Below are positions 30,238 through 43,200 of a stretch of DNA of 64,000 nucleotides, in pieces (within the stretch, counting starts at the first letter, position 1; each line of letters begins with the position of its first letter). Origin of the DNA: Ypsolopha sequella (lineage: Eukaryota; Arthropoda; Insecta; Lepidoptera; Ypsolophidae); contig OW203990.1 in NCBI GenBank assembly GCA_934047225.1, positions 21,183,045 to 21,247,044 on the forward strand, written 5' to 3'. Below the pieces are notes generated by a model that saw only the letters and a program-made list of their open reading frames with translations, was not told the DNA's origin and made no database searches. A program made the position numbers and the translations under genes.

Positions 30238-31688
30238 ATATATCTTCTCATTTTACTTTTTGTGTTTCCTTCTTTTGTACTTATTATCTATGGATTGTCT
30301 CAAAATTCAAAATATGAAAGAATGGTGAAGTAAGGGTTAGAAAAGAAATGTCAGAAATAATTACCAATATTTTATCGAAGAAAATAATTTTAAAATGCTG
30401 ATTTGCTTAGAAAATTAATCGAAACGGAGTATTCGAAACTTGTTTTCCAAGAAGTTTACTAAGTTAAATTTTAGAAACGGACGGCAGGTAACGTTTTGAT
30501 ATTATTTGTTTTGTTACTTGGTAGTCTTGTCTATACTTAGGGATATACCTATTTAAGATGTGCATTTCTACATTGCAGCGTGCTGCCGTCCTTTAATTCA
30601 TTAATTTTAATTGAAAGGTCGAGAGCGAAGGAAGAAAGTTGTTCGAAAACATCTGGACCGTTTTGTCCTATATAAAGGACGTACATGAGATTCAAGACGA
30701 GTAAGATAAGTACTCATGGTGCAAGATAATGTAAATAATAATATTTAGCCGAATTTAAGAATTGTCCTATATAAAGGACATTACAAAAATATATTTTGAG
30801 AAAATTCAGGGTTGAATTTTGATGTAAATATTATTTAGATTATTCAATTTTATTTTAACTTAGCATCTATCTTTATTTTATACTAGTAGGGTTGTTTCTT
30901 TTTTTTAATTCTGAAGGAGAATTTTCTTTTTTTTGTGTGTGTCATGAAGGTTTTCTTAATTTTACTTAATAAATTAAGTGGCGCTCAACGTTTCTTTTGT
31001 TTATACATTCTGTAGCGTAAATCCAAAAATAAGTCGAACCAGAAGTAGTAATCTCGTAACACAGTTCATCGCCCGATATTCACCTTGAGTGTGGGCTTAA
31101 GGCGCTATGGAAAATAAATTGACCCTTTAAGAACTTGCATATCTACTTCAGTAAACAATGTATTACAATGTAATGTTTGTTTTACATTAAATTTGATAAA
31201 AAAGTATATTATTTTTGGAATCTTTTTCTACGGATCTGTTAAAACAGAAACGCGATTGGAGAAATTCGGCTCGATAGAAATATTTATTGAAATGAGGTCT
31301 TTTTCGACACTAATTCTCCTGGTTCGACAATTTAATATGAAATATGGGCTGCAATTATATTTTACTAGGTGGGTTAGGACCTGGTTCAACGAAGTTTTGA
31401 TAGCAACTTTAGTACATTTTATATTGATAAAAAACCGACTTTTTGGTACTTTTCCACGAATCCGTCCCTCTCGCACTGAAGGTTTTTTCGCATATGGAGT
31501 AACAGGGACGCAAAACATTCACACATCGCCTTAAGCTGTCAAATTCTTTGAACGCTTCTTACAAACCGTGTTTCATTTTCAAACTTGTCCTTCATAGCGC
31601 TTATTTATCTCTTTTATATAGTTTGATGCATATTGGAAAACTACAGACATATCGTCAAGAAATTTATAATCAGACTGGAGTGCTCATC
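30238..31688. other. Intergenic AT-rich stretch
   Basis: No gene found. TTGTCCTATATAAAGGAC occurs twice (about 30662 and 30765), a palindromic word with a TATA core. GACGGCAGGTAACG and GTGCTGCCGTCC at 30479 and 30582 may be ends of a small element. Open frames at 31193-31534 overlap on both strands and show no family likeness. Confidence 0.45.
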
Positions 31689-31876
31689 TATCCATCCATC
31701 CATCAGACTAGTTCGTCCACTGCTGGACATAAGCCTTTCCAGGACTTTGCCACTGCCGGCGGTCATCTTGGAAGAATTGCCCATACTCACACACACTGGG
31801 CAGGGGGGTTGGTGAGCGCGGTGCCGGAACCATCGCACCAGTGACGCCGCTGCCCGTCACCAGTCTGTTTCATATG
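31689..31876 (-). repeat. RTE-type LINE 3' end, copy 2
   Basis: Minus strand encodes PSVCEYGQFFQDDRRQW followed by GKAYVQQWTN and a stop, then GATGG tail units. It is the best-preserved copy of the RTE C-terminus and explains 11970-12157. Confidence 0.8.
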
Positions 31877-32296
31877 AAGTGCTCACCTTCATTAAAAACC
31901 ACACGCTTAAAAAAAATTGGGCAACTGTGAGTCAGACTTGCGCACAAAGGGTTCCGTACCACCATACAATACGGCTACGGAGAACAAAATATATGGTAAA
32001 TAACAACTATACATACAGACCTGCCATAGCAATATTAAAGCAACAAAAAAACAAGCTGCTAAAATGGTAGCGCCTGGCAAACAATACGCGGTTCCCGCTG
32101 AGCACGGAACCCTAATGTCTTAACCGCTTTATTTTTATAATTAATTACCTGTTACTTACCATGATTTTTTTTATATTTTTCGGTAATCTTGTTTCGGAGA
32201 TACGGGGGGGGGGGACATGATAAAGTTGAATAATAATACTTTTTGAGATTTTTTTGCATGGGGCAATTTTTATTTTTTATTATTTGCTGTATATAC

Positions 32297-32566
32297 TATA
32301 CAACGTGTAACAGAAAGGTGTAACCATATTTGAAGAGCTTATTCAGTCAATGGTATAGAACAACTTTTACTATGGAGCCAACATCGAAATCTCAAAAAAA
32401 AAATCTGCCCTTCCATACATTTCGGCCGAGTGGCGTTGCATTTTTCTATGAAACAGTTGATATTTTTTTTCGAGATACAGGGTTTGTTCCATAGTAAAGT
32501 TGTTCTATACCATTGACTGAATAAGCTCTTCAAATATGGTTACACCTTTCTGTTACACGTTGTATA
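32297..32566. repeat. MITE family L-like element with 100-base arms
   Basis: TGTAACAGAAAGGTGTAACC on the left and GGTTACACCTTTCTGTTACA on the right, with inner ATTCAGTCAATGGTATAGAA and complement. A fragment of the GGTTCCGTA repeat in reverse follows at about 32580-32700, and another piece lies at about 31945-32115. Confidence 0.85.
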
Positions 32567-33314
32567 GTAGAACGTATTCTGTGAAAATTTCGACTAGCTA
32601 CGTATAAGGAGCTGAAGGTGTAGACCCTTGTGACAGACTTACAGACAGACAGCGGAGGCTTAGTAATAGGGTCCATTTGGCACCTTTCGAGTACGGACCC
32701 CTAAAAATGACCTCCGTGTATCTTTAACTCTATTACTCATGAAACTTTTTCTATCCACGATTTCCACGCTATCAATTCTGTGAGAGTGAAGCCTCAATGA
32801 CGATGTCCTTAGATTCTAAGCTTTGGACCAAACTTCGATCATACATAGTTGTATGATCGAAGGGACCAAAATATGTATTTTTATCTTGGTTAAGTTTGTT
32901 GATGTTATGTGTCTGTAAATATTTTATGTAAATTGTTATGATTAATTATTATTACCTTTTTAATTGTACAGTTATTACAGTGTACAGTTAATTGGATTAG
33001 TCTGTAATGCTGTGCAATATTTTTGATAAATAAAGAAAAAATAATGAATAAATCAATTGTCGCGTTAAATTTCAACACCACGCATCGCCCGCAGCGATGA
33101 ACTGTGCGGCGGCGATGGATGTGTGATACTCGACCATTTTTACCTGTCAAAATGGCACATAAAATACAGATCCATAATCTTATCCATTCTGGTGGGCCAA
33201 ACTAAAATGGCTTCTATACTTTGTAACAGTCTTCGCCACCGGAACAGATAAGTTCGTGGCTTCTATACGAATACAATGCAGAGAGCAGCGGAAATTATGT
33301 GAAATGGTCGTTTA

Positions 33315-34579
33315 TACTGGGTGACGCAAAAGTACTGGCACTATAGAAAATACTTATATAATTTTTTAATGGCGTCTCTTATCTTCTTAAAAAAAATTGT
33401 GTAGTAAACAAATGTAAAATACACCAGAAATAAACATAAATCGTTTTACTCCCCAAGAACGTGGAATAATCGTGTCAATGTTTTTACAGAATACTTTATC
33501 AATGATAAAAACACAACATGAGTTCCGTCGATGATTTCCCCACCGCCCGGCACCGGTTGGTCGCACATTTCAACGCTTTGCCACGCACCTCGAAGGAACT
33601 GGCTCCACATTGGATAAATCTAAGTCTGGAAGACCAAGAACTGGCCGTTCAACCGAAAATATCGATGCTGTGTTTTACTATGATGCTGTGCACGAAGATG
33701 TGGAAGAGTGTCCAGAAACATCAACGAGGCGATGTGCCACGCAATTAGTAATTTCTAGGCGGATTTTGCACCGTATTTTGGCAAAAGACTTGAAGATGTT
33801 ACCGTATATGATTCACCAGCTGCTGCCTACTGACCACCGGGCTCGTCTAGAGTACAGCCAGCGCGTCATCAACCTCAACATTGAAGAGGATGATTTTCCT
33901 TCAATTTTCCTCATAAGCGAGCGACGAAGCGCATTTTCATCTCTCAGGACATGTCAATAAGCAAAATACTCACTTCTAGGGTCCTGAAAATTCGCGCATT
34001 ATTCAAGAAACACCTTTACATCCAATAAAAGTTACTGTGTGGTGTGGCTTCTGTGCCGAAAGAGTGATCGGAACCTATTTTTTCCAAGATACTGCAGGCA
34101 AGTTACGGGAGTTTTTGATACCCAGTTTGGATGAATTGGGGATGGAGCACATCTGGTTCCAACAAGACAGCGCCACGGCACACACAGCTATGGACTTAGT
34201 GAAGGACACCTTTCCAGGCCGTGCATTGACCTGCGAGATCGTCCAATCTGACGAGTCCAAACTACTTTATTTGGGGTTATTTGAAATCTGTGGTGTAGGT
34301 GAATAAGCCACAGTCTCTCGCAACCCTAAAAGAAAATATTCATCGAGAAATAAGGAACATATCACCGGAATGTGATATGTTCACTTGTGTTGCGACAAGT
34401 TACGGAAAATGTCATAAATAGGACTCAAATGTGCATCAACTCCAGAGGTCACTATTTAATAGACATCATATTTAAATCTTGATGGGACGAAATTTGATAG
34501 CCAAATATATAGTACCTAGTTGTTGTAAAAGTAGTTGTAGCTAAACGAAATAGGGTCATTACTTTTGCGCCACCCAGTA
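33315..34579 (+). mobile_element. Decayed Tc1/mariner-superfamily element
   Basis: Ends TACTGGGTGACGCAAAAGTA and, in complement, TACTGGGTGGCGCAAAAGTA. TA dinucleotides at 33313-33314 and 34580-34581 are the target duplication. Length 1,265 bp. Confidence 0.88.
33440..34450 (+). pseudogene. Broken transposase of the 33315-34579 element
   Basis: Pieces in shifting frames: FTPQERGIIVSMFLQNTLSM (N-terminal helix-turn-helix), KSGRPRTGRSTENIDAV (GRPR linker), then VWCGFCAERVIGTYFFQD and WFQQDSATAHTA, which holds the second catalytic Asp. The segment around the first Asp is missing or scrambled and there are several stops. This is an inactive copy. Confidence 0.8.
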
Positions 34580-34645
34580 TAACTCTTTGCAACCCGTTGC
34601 ACACTTTATCACTGCGGGCGATGCGTGGTGTTAAACGCGACAGCT

Positions 34646-34717
34646 GACTCTTTACTCTGACTCTTTACTCTGACTCTTTACTCTGACTCTTTACTCTGAC
34701 TCTTTACTCTGACTCTT
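34646..34717 (+). repeat. 13-bp tandem repeat
   Basis: Five perfect units of GACTCTTTACTCT plus a partial sixth, starting four bases after the right end of the MITE 33059-34642. Confidence 0.95.
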
Positions 34718-35485
34718 GAATGGTAAAGAATTTGAAGGCCAAATTTTTTGGCGTGGCCTTGAGTATTTGTTGGTTATAAGATTCTTGCATACCATAGTAC
34801 CGTTAAATAATGCGTATAGGAATCTTCGTCACTTTTCGGCAAAGGTCGTATTTCCTTATGCTTTCTATATAATCCATGACAGATGTGTAGTCAACGTTCG
34901 GTCGGTCGTCTATTTAGATTTCTATGCGCATTATATCTGTATGTACGTACTAGCCGTAGGTATTCAAACAATCCTAATACGAATATATTATACTCGTAAA
35001 ACACGTGGGTTACGCTAATCGTTCAAGTCACAGGTTCAAGTATTTACATACGTCATACAATGTATGACATACATAACTATCAATGAACGATAAAAAGTAA
35101 GTATGTAAAGTAATATGTATAGTAAAACGTATAAGTATCATATTTTCCAGGCCCAGATCTAAAGGGGGGCATAACGGGGCACGTGCCTGAGGCGGCAACT
35201 TTAGATATCAGCAAATTCAAACGTGCCACATTTAAATGTTTTTTTAACAAACGTAACAACATTTTTTTCGTGTATGTTTATGTGTTAGTTTTTTATAGCG
35301 TTAGGAATCCTAGAAAGTCTGTGTAAAAGTCTGTACTTTAATTTTTTTTTCTTTCTTTTTACATTTACACGCTCCCCTCTATATTTTTTCTCATCTCCTA
35401 ATTCACCTAAAGGTTGTCTAAAAGAAATTCTTATTAGTAATTAGTGCCGCCTTTGTACACTATACAATATTCGTGATATCCAGTT

Positions 35486-35558
35486 TAAATTATTATTACA
35501 TACGTACGGCTTGAACACTCTCGTGTGATTGTTGTTGTCTATATGCCAACCGTTTCAC
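35486..35558 (+). repeat. MITE family A, half copy
   Basis: Left half only: TATTATTACATACGTACGGC to CCAACCGTTTCAC. Confidence 0.7.
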
Positions 35559-35762
35559 CGATACAATTTCGGTATTATCAAGGCGAGTGTCGTTCTTAGG
35601 AAGATGACGCGGCGTTCACCGTCGTTGTCAAACGGGCACTGGCAGTCGCCTTTCGGCGAGCTGCACGTATTGCTCGTGCGCGAAGCATTGGCTGCATCGT
35701 CGAAGGAGGTGCGATGGTGAATGCACTTGATTATTTTAATTGTTCCAATTGTTTTCTATTAG

Positions 35763-36063
35763 GGGAGGTTATTAAACAGACCGAGCTCACAACGTCGTCA
35801 CTGTCATTGGGCACTGTCCTAAAGTTGTTCGATCCATCGAGAACCAGTTTCAGACAGTCTTGTGGTCACATTGCGGTTCCTCCTATGTAGCTTTTGCCAC
35901 AATCGCACGGGACTTTATAAACTCCAGGTGTGTTGAAAGAGTTTCGGTCCTTTGGAGATCTCAGCCAGTTCCGTAGTTTGGTGGTTGCTCGGAAGACAGT
36001 CTTCACACTGTACTTCCGGCGAAGCAGGTGTCCAATCCTATCAGTTGCGCCTTGACACTTATG
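35763..36063 (-). pseudogene. Penelope-like retroelement fragment, GIY-YIG endonuclease
   Basis: The minus strand reads RIGHLLRRKYSVKTVFRATT and then GVYKVPCDCGKSYIGGT, matching the linker and GIY-YIG endonuclease core (GVY ... YIG with CxC) of Penelope elements. A stop follows directly. The RT part is absent. Confidence 0.75.
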
Positions 36064-36284
36064 ATCTATTAATCTATTTCACGGTGAGCAAATTTGTATG
36101 AAATTGATTATAAAAGTCCAATTACTTTTTTCGCGTCGAGTTGGTAGGCTGATTTTTTTACAGCACCATAGCCGTAGACTTCTGTAGGAGGTATCATTTT
36201 TAACTTTATATTTGACGGGGCCGAGCAAAAGGGTCTTGACAGACAGACATACAGACAGACGAACAATAAAGTGATCCTATAAGG

Positions 36285-37018
36285 CAGGGGTCGGCAACCG
36301 GCGGCCCGCGGGCCGCATGCGGCCCGTAGACTATCTCGGTGCGGCCCGCAAGCCTGAGGTCCGTAAGAAAAAAATACCGAAGCAAAAGGCCATATAAATT
36401 CACTAGAATTTATACGGCCATGCTGCTGGGCCATGAGAGTATTCTTGAAAGCTCGCTCCCACGCGGGGTGATAAAAATGTACCTCTATTTCATTTCTTAA
36501 GAACTGTTTATCAAGACTGTGATGTTATGTATTGTTTCTACCGAAAATAAATATTTGCTGTACTTATTCAATTCTTGGCAATTTCTTGATACAGTTCTAC
36601 GGAGGTTTGAGTTCTGAAAACTTCAAAGAATTGAAAAAGTTTGCTCAGCAGATAATAACTATGTTTGGTAGTACATATTTGTGTGAGCAGACTTTTTCAA
36701 TTCTCAACTACCGCAAAAATAAGAATTGTTCGCGGTTAACGGATGAACATTTAGACGCGATACTGCGCGTGTCTACTACTAAAATGAAAGCAGACGTTAA
36801 AAAACTTGCAAGTCAAATGCAGCCTCAAAAATCTCACTAGTTCTTACTTTTATGTTAGTATAGTAGTTCAATTAAAAAAGACATAATTGTATGAATATAT
36901 ATGCGTTTTATTTCAAATATTAAAAATACATGCCCGAACATATAAATATAAGTGCGGCCCGCACTGATACTCTGGCAACATATGTGGCCCGGCTATAGCA
37001 TAAGGTTGCCGACCCCTG
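36285..37018 (+). mobile_element. Internally deleted hAT element with 8-bp target duplication
   Basis: Perfect ends CAGGGGTCGGCAACC and GGTTGCCGACCCCTG. CTATAAGG stands at 36277-36284 and 37019-37026. It lies inside a GGTTCCGTA repeat, whose two halves join across the duplication. Confidence 0.92.
36532..36840 (+). pseudogene. hAT transposase, C-terminal dimerisation region only
   Basis: Residues from FAQQIITMFGSTYLCEQTFS through NYRKNKNCSRLTDEHLDAIL match the hAT C-terminal (dimerisation) domain with its catalytic-Glu motif CEQTFS. The upstream RNase H core and BED finger are deleted; the first 30 codons do not resemble the family. It cannot transpose alone. Confidence 0.85.
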
Positions 37019-37290
37019 CTATAAGGGTTCCGTTTTTAATTTTGAGGTACGGAACCCTTAAAATAAAAAATAGAGGGTTTAAGTGGTCCGAGTAGGGGCA
37101 GCAGTTTAGGGTTTTGCCCCACCTCAAAACAATCCTAGATCCGGGACTGATATGTTCTTTCCGTATCTGCCCATATTTTAATTAAAAAACTGAGTTTGAT
37201 TCGCCAATTTGATGCCAAACAAATCATTGTAGTGATGCTAATCGAAACAGAGATTTCTTTTACAGCATATATACCACAAGCATCCATAAA

Positions 37291-40200
37291 ATGAAAATAA
37301 ATTGTGTTGTATTGTGCCTTCTCTTAGTCAAGACAGTAAGTACCCTATACTTAGAATAATGCTTGTTCGCTTTAGTTTACAGCGACATTATCGAGGGGGT
37401 GTCAAAAGTATTTCCGAGTGGGGACTGTGAAATGCAAGACACAGTCCACACTCGTGCACCCACATTTCGCCAACGATTATAATGTCTCAGTGTGATGGAT
37501 GTTGAACCGCATCGCCGTTAATCAGGCATAAATTTGACCCACCTGCTTTCCGGCGCACGTAGAGCAAATGCTATTTTAAAAACAGCAACTTTTTTGTCTA
37601 TGCTTATATTATGTTTATCCTTATTACACACAGAAAACTTAATTCTAAATTATATAATAAAAGTTATGTACAATGGCGTGCTTATATCAATAATGAGATT
37701 TCTTCCAGCAAACCAAGGGTGATAAGGATATTTGAAATAAATAAGATATTCATATTGTGCACGATAATACTTATACAGACACAAGATTAAATTAATAGTA
37801 GATACCTAATTAGTTGAAAATAATAACAAACTACATAAAATTTACATGCCTACATAGTATAAATAAATATAACAATACATATTCAGTAAATAAATACACA
37901 ATAAATTATATATATACACACATCTACACGATAGGTTGTCGAAGATAGTGCTCTTTTATTTTCCTTTTGAATACACCAATGGAGGGGCTATCCCTGATAG
38001 TGTGAGGAAGGGAGTTCCACAGTTTGATGGAATTAACATTGAAAGAGTTTCCATACGCCCCGGTGTTATGAGAAGGTGTTTTTAAAAGTGAGACTGTATG
38101 AGACCTGACTTGCTTGTCTCTAAGGAAAATATACTCATAACGATCGCGGAGGTATGGAGGAGAAGTGGGACTCTTTAAAATGTTGAAAAGGCAACAGAGG
38201 ATATGAACATACTGAAGCTGTTTAATGGGAAGGCATTATATTATATGTCCTTCCCTCCAAAACGAATGGAATAGAACCAAGCCTCGCTCTATTAGGGTTC
38301 CGTAACATCGTAACATCGCAACAACTCGTAAAAGAAAAAAATATCGTTTGTTTTGATCATAGCTTACAGACTACATTATGAATTGGAGTTTTCAGTATTT
38401 GTTGTTTAAGTATAGTTAGAATCCTGAGCATGGTAAGGCATAAGAAAGACATAATATACAACTTTTCACCCCGCTAGCGAAAAAACACAAGATGTAAAGA
38501 CACTAGTATCTTTTCGAACGAACTTCAATGCTTTTTCAGTGCGAAGAATTCAATGCTTTTTTTCTTTAAATAATACACTATGTAAAGGTATTGAACATAA
38601 AATAAAATGTAAGGAATGTTAATTGATTCTAAAAAGCCGTGCAAAATCGGAAAATCTTTGATAAACTGATCGAAAACGCAAAACACAACCATCACGCGGG
38701 CGTTTTACTCTATCTATCCGTTTCCGGTAGAAGTATATTTGTTTATACCACTGACTTATAGCAATACATGGACATGTTTTGCCATACAAAATTGCAGTTC
38801 CTTTTTGTGCCGTTTCCAAGCGAACGTACCGGGAATAAATTGACACATGTTATAGTAGATAACGTTATTTTCTCATCTTTATTGTTAGTTAGCGCCAAAA
38901 TGTCGATAACCAAATTTCATAATTTCAGTCTGGCTACTTGTATTATTATAGTGGTCCGCTGTTCATTCGGAGTCCAAAGTCTTTGGTACGGATTCCATAC
39001 ACATTGGCAGGCTATCCACAGGACTTCTACGGTATCTGACAAGCTGTGGGGTTGTGTATAGCCTCCCAATGTGTATGGAACCCATATAGAGTGAAAGAGA
39101 TAGCCGCCATGCTGATTTTTGCTATCTCTCTTTCTCTGGAGCAAAGGATATGGAGTTTCTGAACAATTCGCAGCGTTCAAAAACTTTTCTTCACTGGATT
39201 TAAGAAACAAAGGCGCGTTTTTTGAAATGAAAAATATATTTGTACACTACTCAGGCGAAAGAGGTGTGTCTAGATCGTAGCAGATGGAAATCTGTAGTCT
39301 CTGCCTACCCATCTGGGAGTCAGTACATGTGTATACACTGAGTACATGTGTATATATATGTCAACGAGCTCTATACAATGACACTCTACATGCAAGGTTA
39401 AGAAAACTTTACTTTTTCGGCTCCTTTAAAAAAAAAATAAGCGAAACTACACTATGTTCGACGAGCAGATACGACCGTTTGTCGTGACAGCAAAAAATTG
39501 GCGAAACTTTCATACAGATTCATGAGTTCATTATTCCTGTAATTTAATAGCTATTTCCATTATTTGTTTTTTGTTTGATAGTTGATTTCAAGCTTACACA
39601 TCTACTTATTAAATTTCATTTTTATTTTCAGTTTGATAACTAAAATTAAATCTTCAAAAACAGTTCGTCCTAAATACCATCCATTTCCATGATAAGATTT
39701 GTAATAATTTTTTACAGCTGACACTTTTCAAAAATTTAAGAAGTTTTACTTTTCAGAAATTTGTGATAAGTCAGCAAGCCATATCTATTCTTAAGAGGCC
39801 TGCGGAGCAATCCTAGTTCATACAAACGAAATACCAAAACCATTTGTAAATTATAGATATTCTTAAGGTAGTGTGTATTTATTCCGATTGCTTTACAGGA
39901 TATCTAGGTTCGAAATATAGAGGTATATTAAATAAGAACACTGATTTAAACATAAAATATGAGAAAAATAAGCTTTTTATGGAAATTTCAAATTGTTGAT
40001 ATGCCGTCTTTAAATCAATGTCCTTTCAAAATAAATATTTGGGAACCTAGATATTTTGTAATCCAATCGGGATAAACACACACTATCCGAAGAATATCTA
40101 TGATTTACAAATGGTTTTGGTATTTCGTTTGTATGAAATAGGATTGCTCCGTAGGCCTCTAAAGGGAAGGTGCTTTCCGAGTCCTTATTACTGTTTTAGT

Positions 40201-43200
40201 GTATGATATTTTGATAAGAAAATAATAATCTTTTATTAGGTGCAGGGACGGGACAATACGAATGGCTCATGTGGTATGTTCTCTTTACTTCTTACTTACA
40301 ATGTAGGTTGCTTAGAATAGAATTTAATAGAAAAAGCTTTATAAGTGCCACACAACTAAAATACAACATAACTAATAAACAAACAAGAGTGACACCTAAA
40401 AGGCCTCCACTCAGCACGTGTGTGATTTATCCCGCTTTAGACTCTCTTGTTCTCTTTGAAGGATAATACACAGAGAGCTAGCCACACTAGGAACGTTGAT
40501 AAGAAAAAGGGATCTTTGTATGTATATTGTGCATGCGCAAAATCAACATCCACAGTTTTTTGACGAACATACCATACATTTAAATATAAGGTGACTTTGA
40601 TTTATACAAGATGACTTTTTGATCATCGTCCAAATACATACTGGAGGCTTGGTAAGTAACCAGCATCATGAATCGATAACAATTTTTGTGAAATTTGTAT
40701 AATAAAATTTCGACTTCCCATAGTAATTCACTCTCAGTCCTGAGTGAATCACTATGGGGAGTCAAAATTAAATTTTATGAATTTTACAAAAATCGTTATT
40801 GGCTCATGATGCTGATTACTTACAAAGGCTCAAGTATGAATTTGGACGATGTTCACAAATTCACCTTGTTTAGCTAAATTCATACTGGAGACTTTTTAAC
40901 AAATCAGTCACAAAGTTTAATGACCCTTTCTGTGAAAATCGCAAAATATTTTAGACTTCATACTAAATTGACTCGGGGTTGTTCTTAAATAAGTAGTAGG
41001 GTGTGTCACGTTGTATGGAGAAAAAAAAAGTTGTCTTTTTTTTTGACGTAATAGTTTTCAAAAGTTGCATAGAGTTCTTAACTACAAGAGTATGTAAAAA
41101 AAATGGCATTTGAGTATACTTTTGGCTCGCTCAAACATGCCAAATATTTCATAAAAATTGGTTATGAGCACTTTTTAAAAGGAGGTTTAAGTGATGCTCT
41201 ATTTTTAAATTTGTTGTTTGTATTGCGTAGATTTGTCAATTAGAATATGAATTAAGCAATAAAATGAAATATTTATAGAAAAAATAAGTTTAATCACAAA
41301 AAAATGGCATACAAAAAAACGATATTAAGGTACAAAAAACGACATTTTTAGACGAAAGAAAGTTATTTAAAGTCCTTTTTGGAATTAAATTTTGGCATAA
41401 TTTTTCTAGAATTTTGCTTAGCTGCAATTAGACCTTCTCTAGATTTTTGCCCTGCGACAGAGCCTGCAGCTTCAGTCGTCAATTTAACAGCTCTTTCTAC
41501 CGACTGAGTGTGACAGGGAAATTTGGGAAAATCGAAAATTTCGATGTTTCCTTTGGCGACAACTGTTTCCAGATCTTCAGTTTTTAAGGAGCGCAACAGC
41601 GGTGGTTTAGTAATGACAAATATTTCCTCCTGCCAGGGAATCATATCATAATAGTTTTCACAGTCAAAATTGATTTGTGGAATGATAAAAGACCTCGACA
41701 TTGGTTTTTGCGAGGCACGAGCTTTCAAAACTTTTCTACATCCAAGTTCTCTTATAACTTTGTTGTCATCTGTTAACATTGATAACAGTAAATTCTCTGG
41801 GTGAGCAAAGTATGCGTTACGCTGAATTACTGGATCCACTATTTTCTTAATGCTATCATCCAGGTATCTCGAGTTTTTGATGAGGAACCACAAATTTCTG
41901 GCGCCATCTTTACATGAGCTATGAAATTTTATTTGAAACCAGGTAGGAGCGTAAGTTCTACAGATATAATTCGCCAGCAAAATCATTTCACTTGTCGGTT
42001 GTTCTGTTGATACGTAAACCCGTAGTATTCTGTTGGCAGAGGTTAGCCATCTTGCGTGCGACATCTTTCCTGGCGATCGCTTTGATAGGTGATGGCTTAC
42101 CACTCCAGTTGATACGGCTAGACATATCTCGTACAAATATTGTTGATCCGTACTTAATTTTGTTGCTGAGAGATCCGGTAGTGAAACTGCAATAGGTTCA
42201 AACTGTTTAATTTCCCTGGTTTCACAATTTTTCAGCAATTTTCCAAGAGGGCCTGAAAAAGCATTTGGTCCGGATGTTTTTCCATCTAAGTGCTGAATTA
42301 AATGCCGCAGTGGCAATTCATTAGCATGCAGTTGACAAATAAGCCACTGCAATGGTCTTTGAAGGCGTTTTTCTAGAAGTACAATTATTCCATTTTTTCT
42401 TCCAGTATTTGTATTCGTGCCATCGCATCCCACTGCAATCAATGAATCGAGTTTAATGTTTCTTTCGGTAAGAGAAGAAAACATAACCTGTTCGATGTCT
42501 CTAGATGTTCCAGACGATGGCGTAACATGTCCAAGATAAATTGATCCCGGTTCTTGAACCAAGGTTACGTGCTCTTCTACTTTAGTACGACGATACAATC
42601 TGTTTCTATCTCGAACACAGTACATTGTTTGGTCTTTTCTACCATCAAAGAATAAAGCTTCCAGGACATTAAATTTTCGTGTTTTCATAAGAATGTCTCT
42701 TCTTTGAATTCTACGCCGTCTCAGTTTGCTATGGTCTATAATTACAGGGGGTGAAGACGTAGATTTTTTTCTAGTATCGCTCAAAGTTGCCGAAGCAATG
42801 GCAGCCCCAGCTCTATAGGATACACCGTAGCGATCGCATACTTCAGCCAACTTTTCGTATTGTATTGGAGCCAATTTTCTCTTTCTTTTTGATTTTACAG
42901 ACGGGACTTCTTGGTTGAAATCAGTGTTAGAAATTTTTACAGTTTCACTATCTGAAGAACTGTCAGAAATACAAGTCGAGGTACAAGGCTTCGGTGAGTC
43001 GGTGGTCGGCGGTCCACGGCGGCGGTTTTGCCTTTCTTGAGCCCTTTCATTTTTTTTCTGAAGAATTTCAGTGGTGGTTTTGTCGATTTTCCCAATGACC
43101 ATGCGTCTGAATGTTCTTTGGTCTTCAATAAATGGGCGTTCTTTAACTGGAACAGTTTTATTTTTTCCACATTTACAAATAGTATAATCTTTACATTTGC

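Larger units (their letters stand above)
33059..34642. mobile_element. MITE split by a mariner-like insertion
   Basis: GTCGCGTTAAATTTCAACAC and CACGCATCGCCCGCAG on the left pair with CTGCGGGCGATGCGTG and GTTAAACGCGAC on the right. The mariner-like element 33315-34579 lies inside it. Confidence 0.75.
35148..37149. mobile_element. hAT-like element carrying nested insertions
   Basis: Starts CAGGCCCAGATCTAAAGG and ends CCTAGATCCGGGACTG. Flanks ATATTTTC (35140-35147) and ATATGTTC (37150-37157) are a 7-of-8 target duplication. Inside are a Penelope scrap, half a family A MITE, a GGTTCCGTA repeat (about 36084-37060) and a younger hAT element. Confidence 0.65.

Noticed and set aside
31193..31534. 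113-codon frame in the desaturase-SP3 spacer
   Set aside because: A similar open frame exists on the opposite strand, and no motif or composition supports coding.
38619..38846. 75-codon basic frame, minus strand
   Set aside because: No family likeness, low-complexity Arg/Lys content, within repeat-rich SP3 intron 1.
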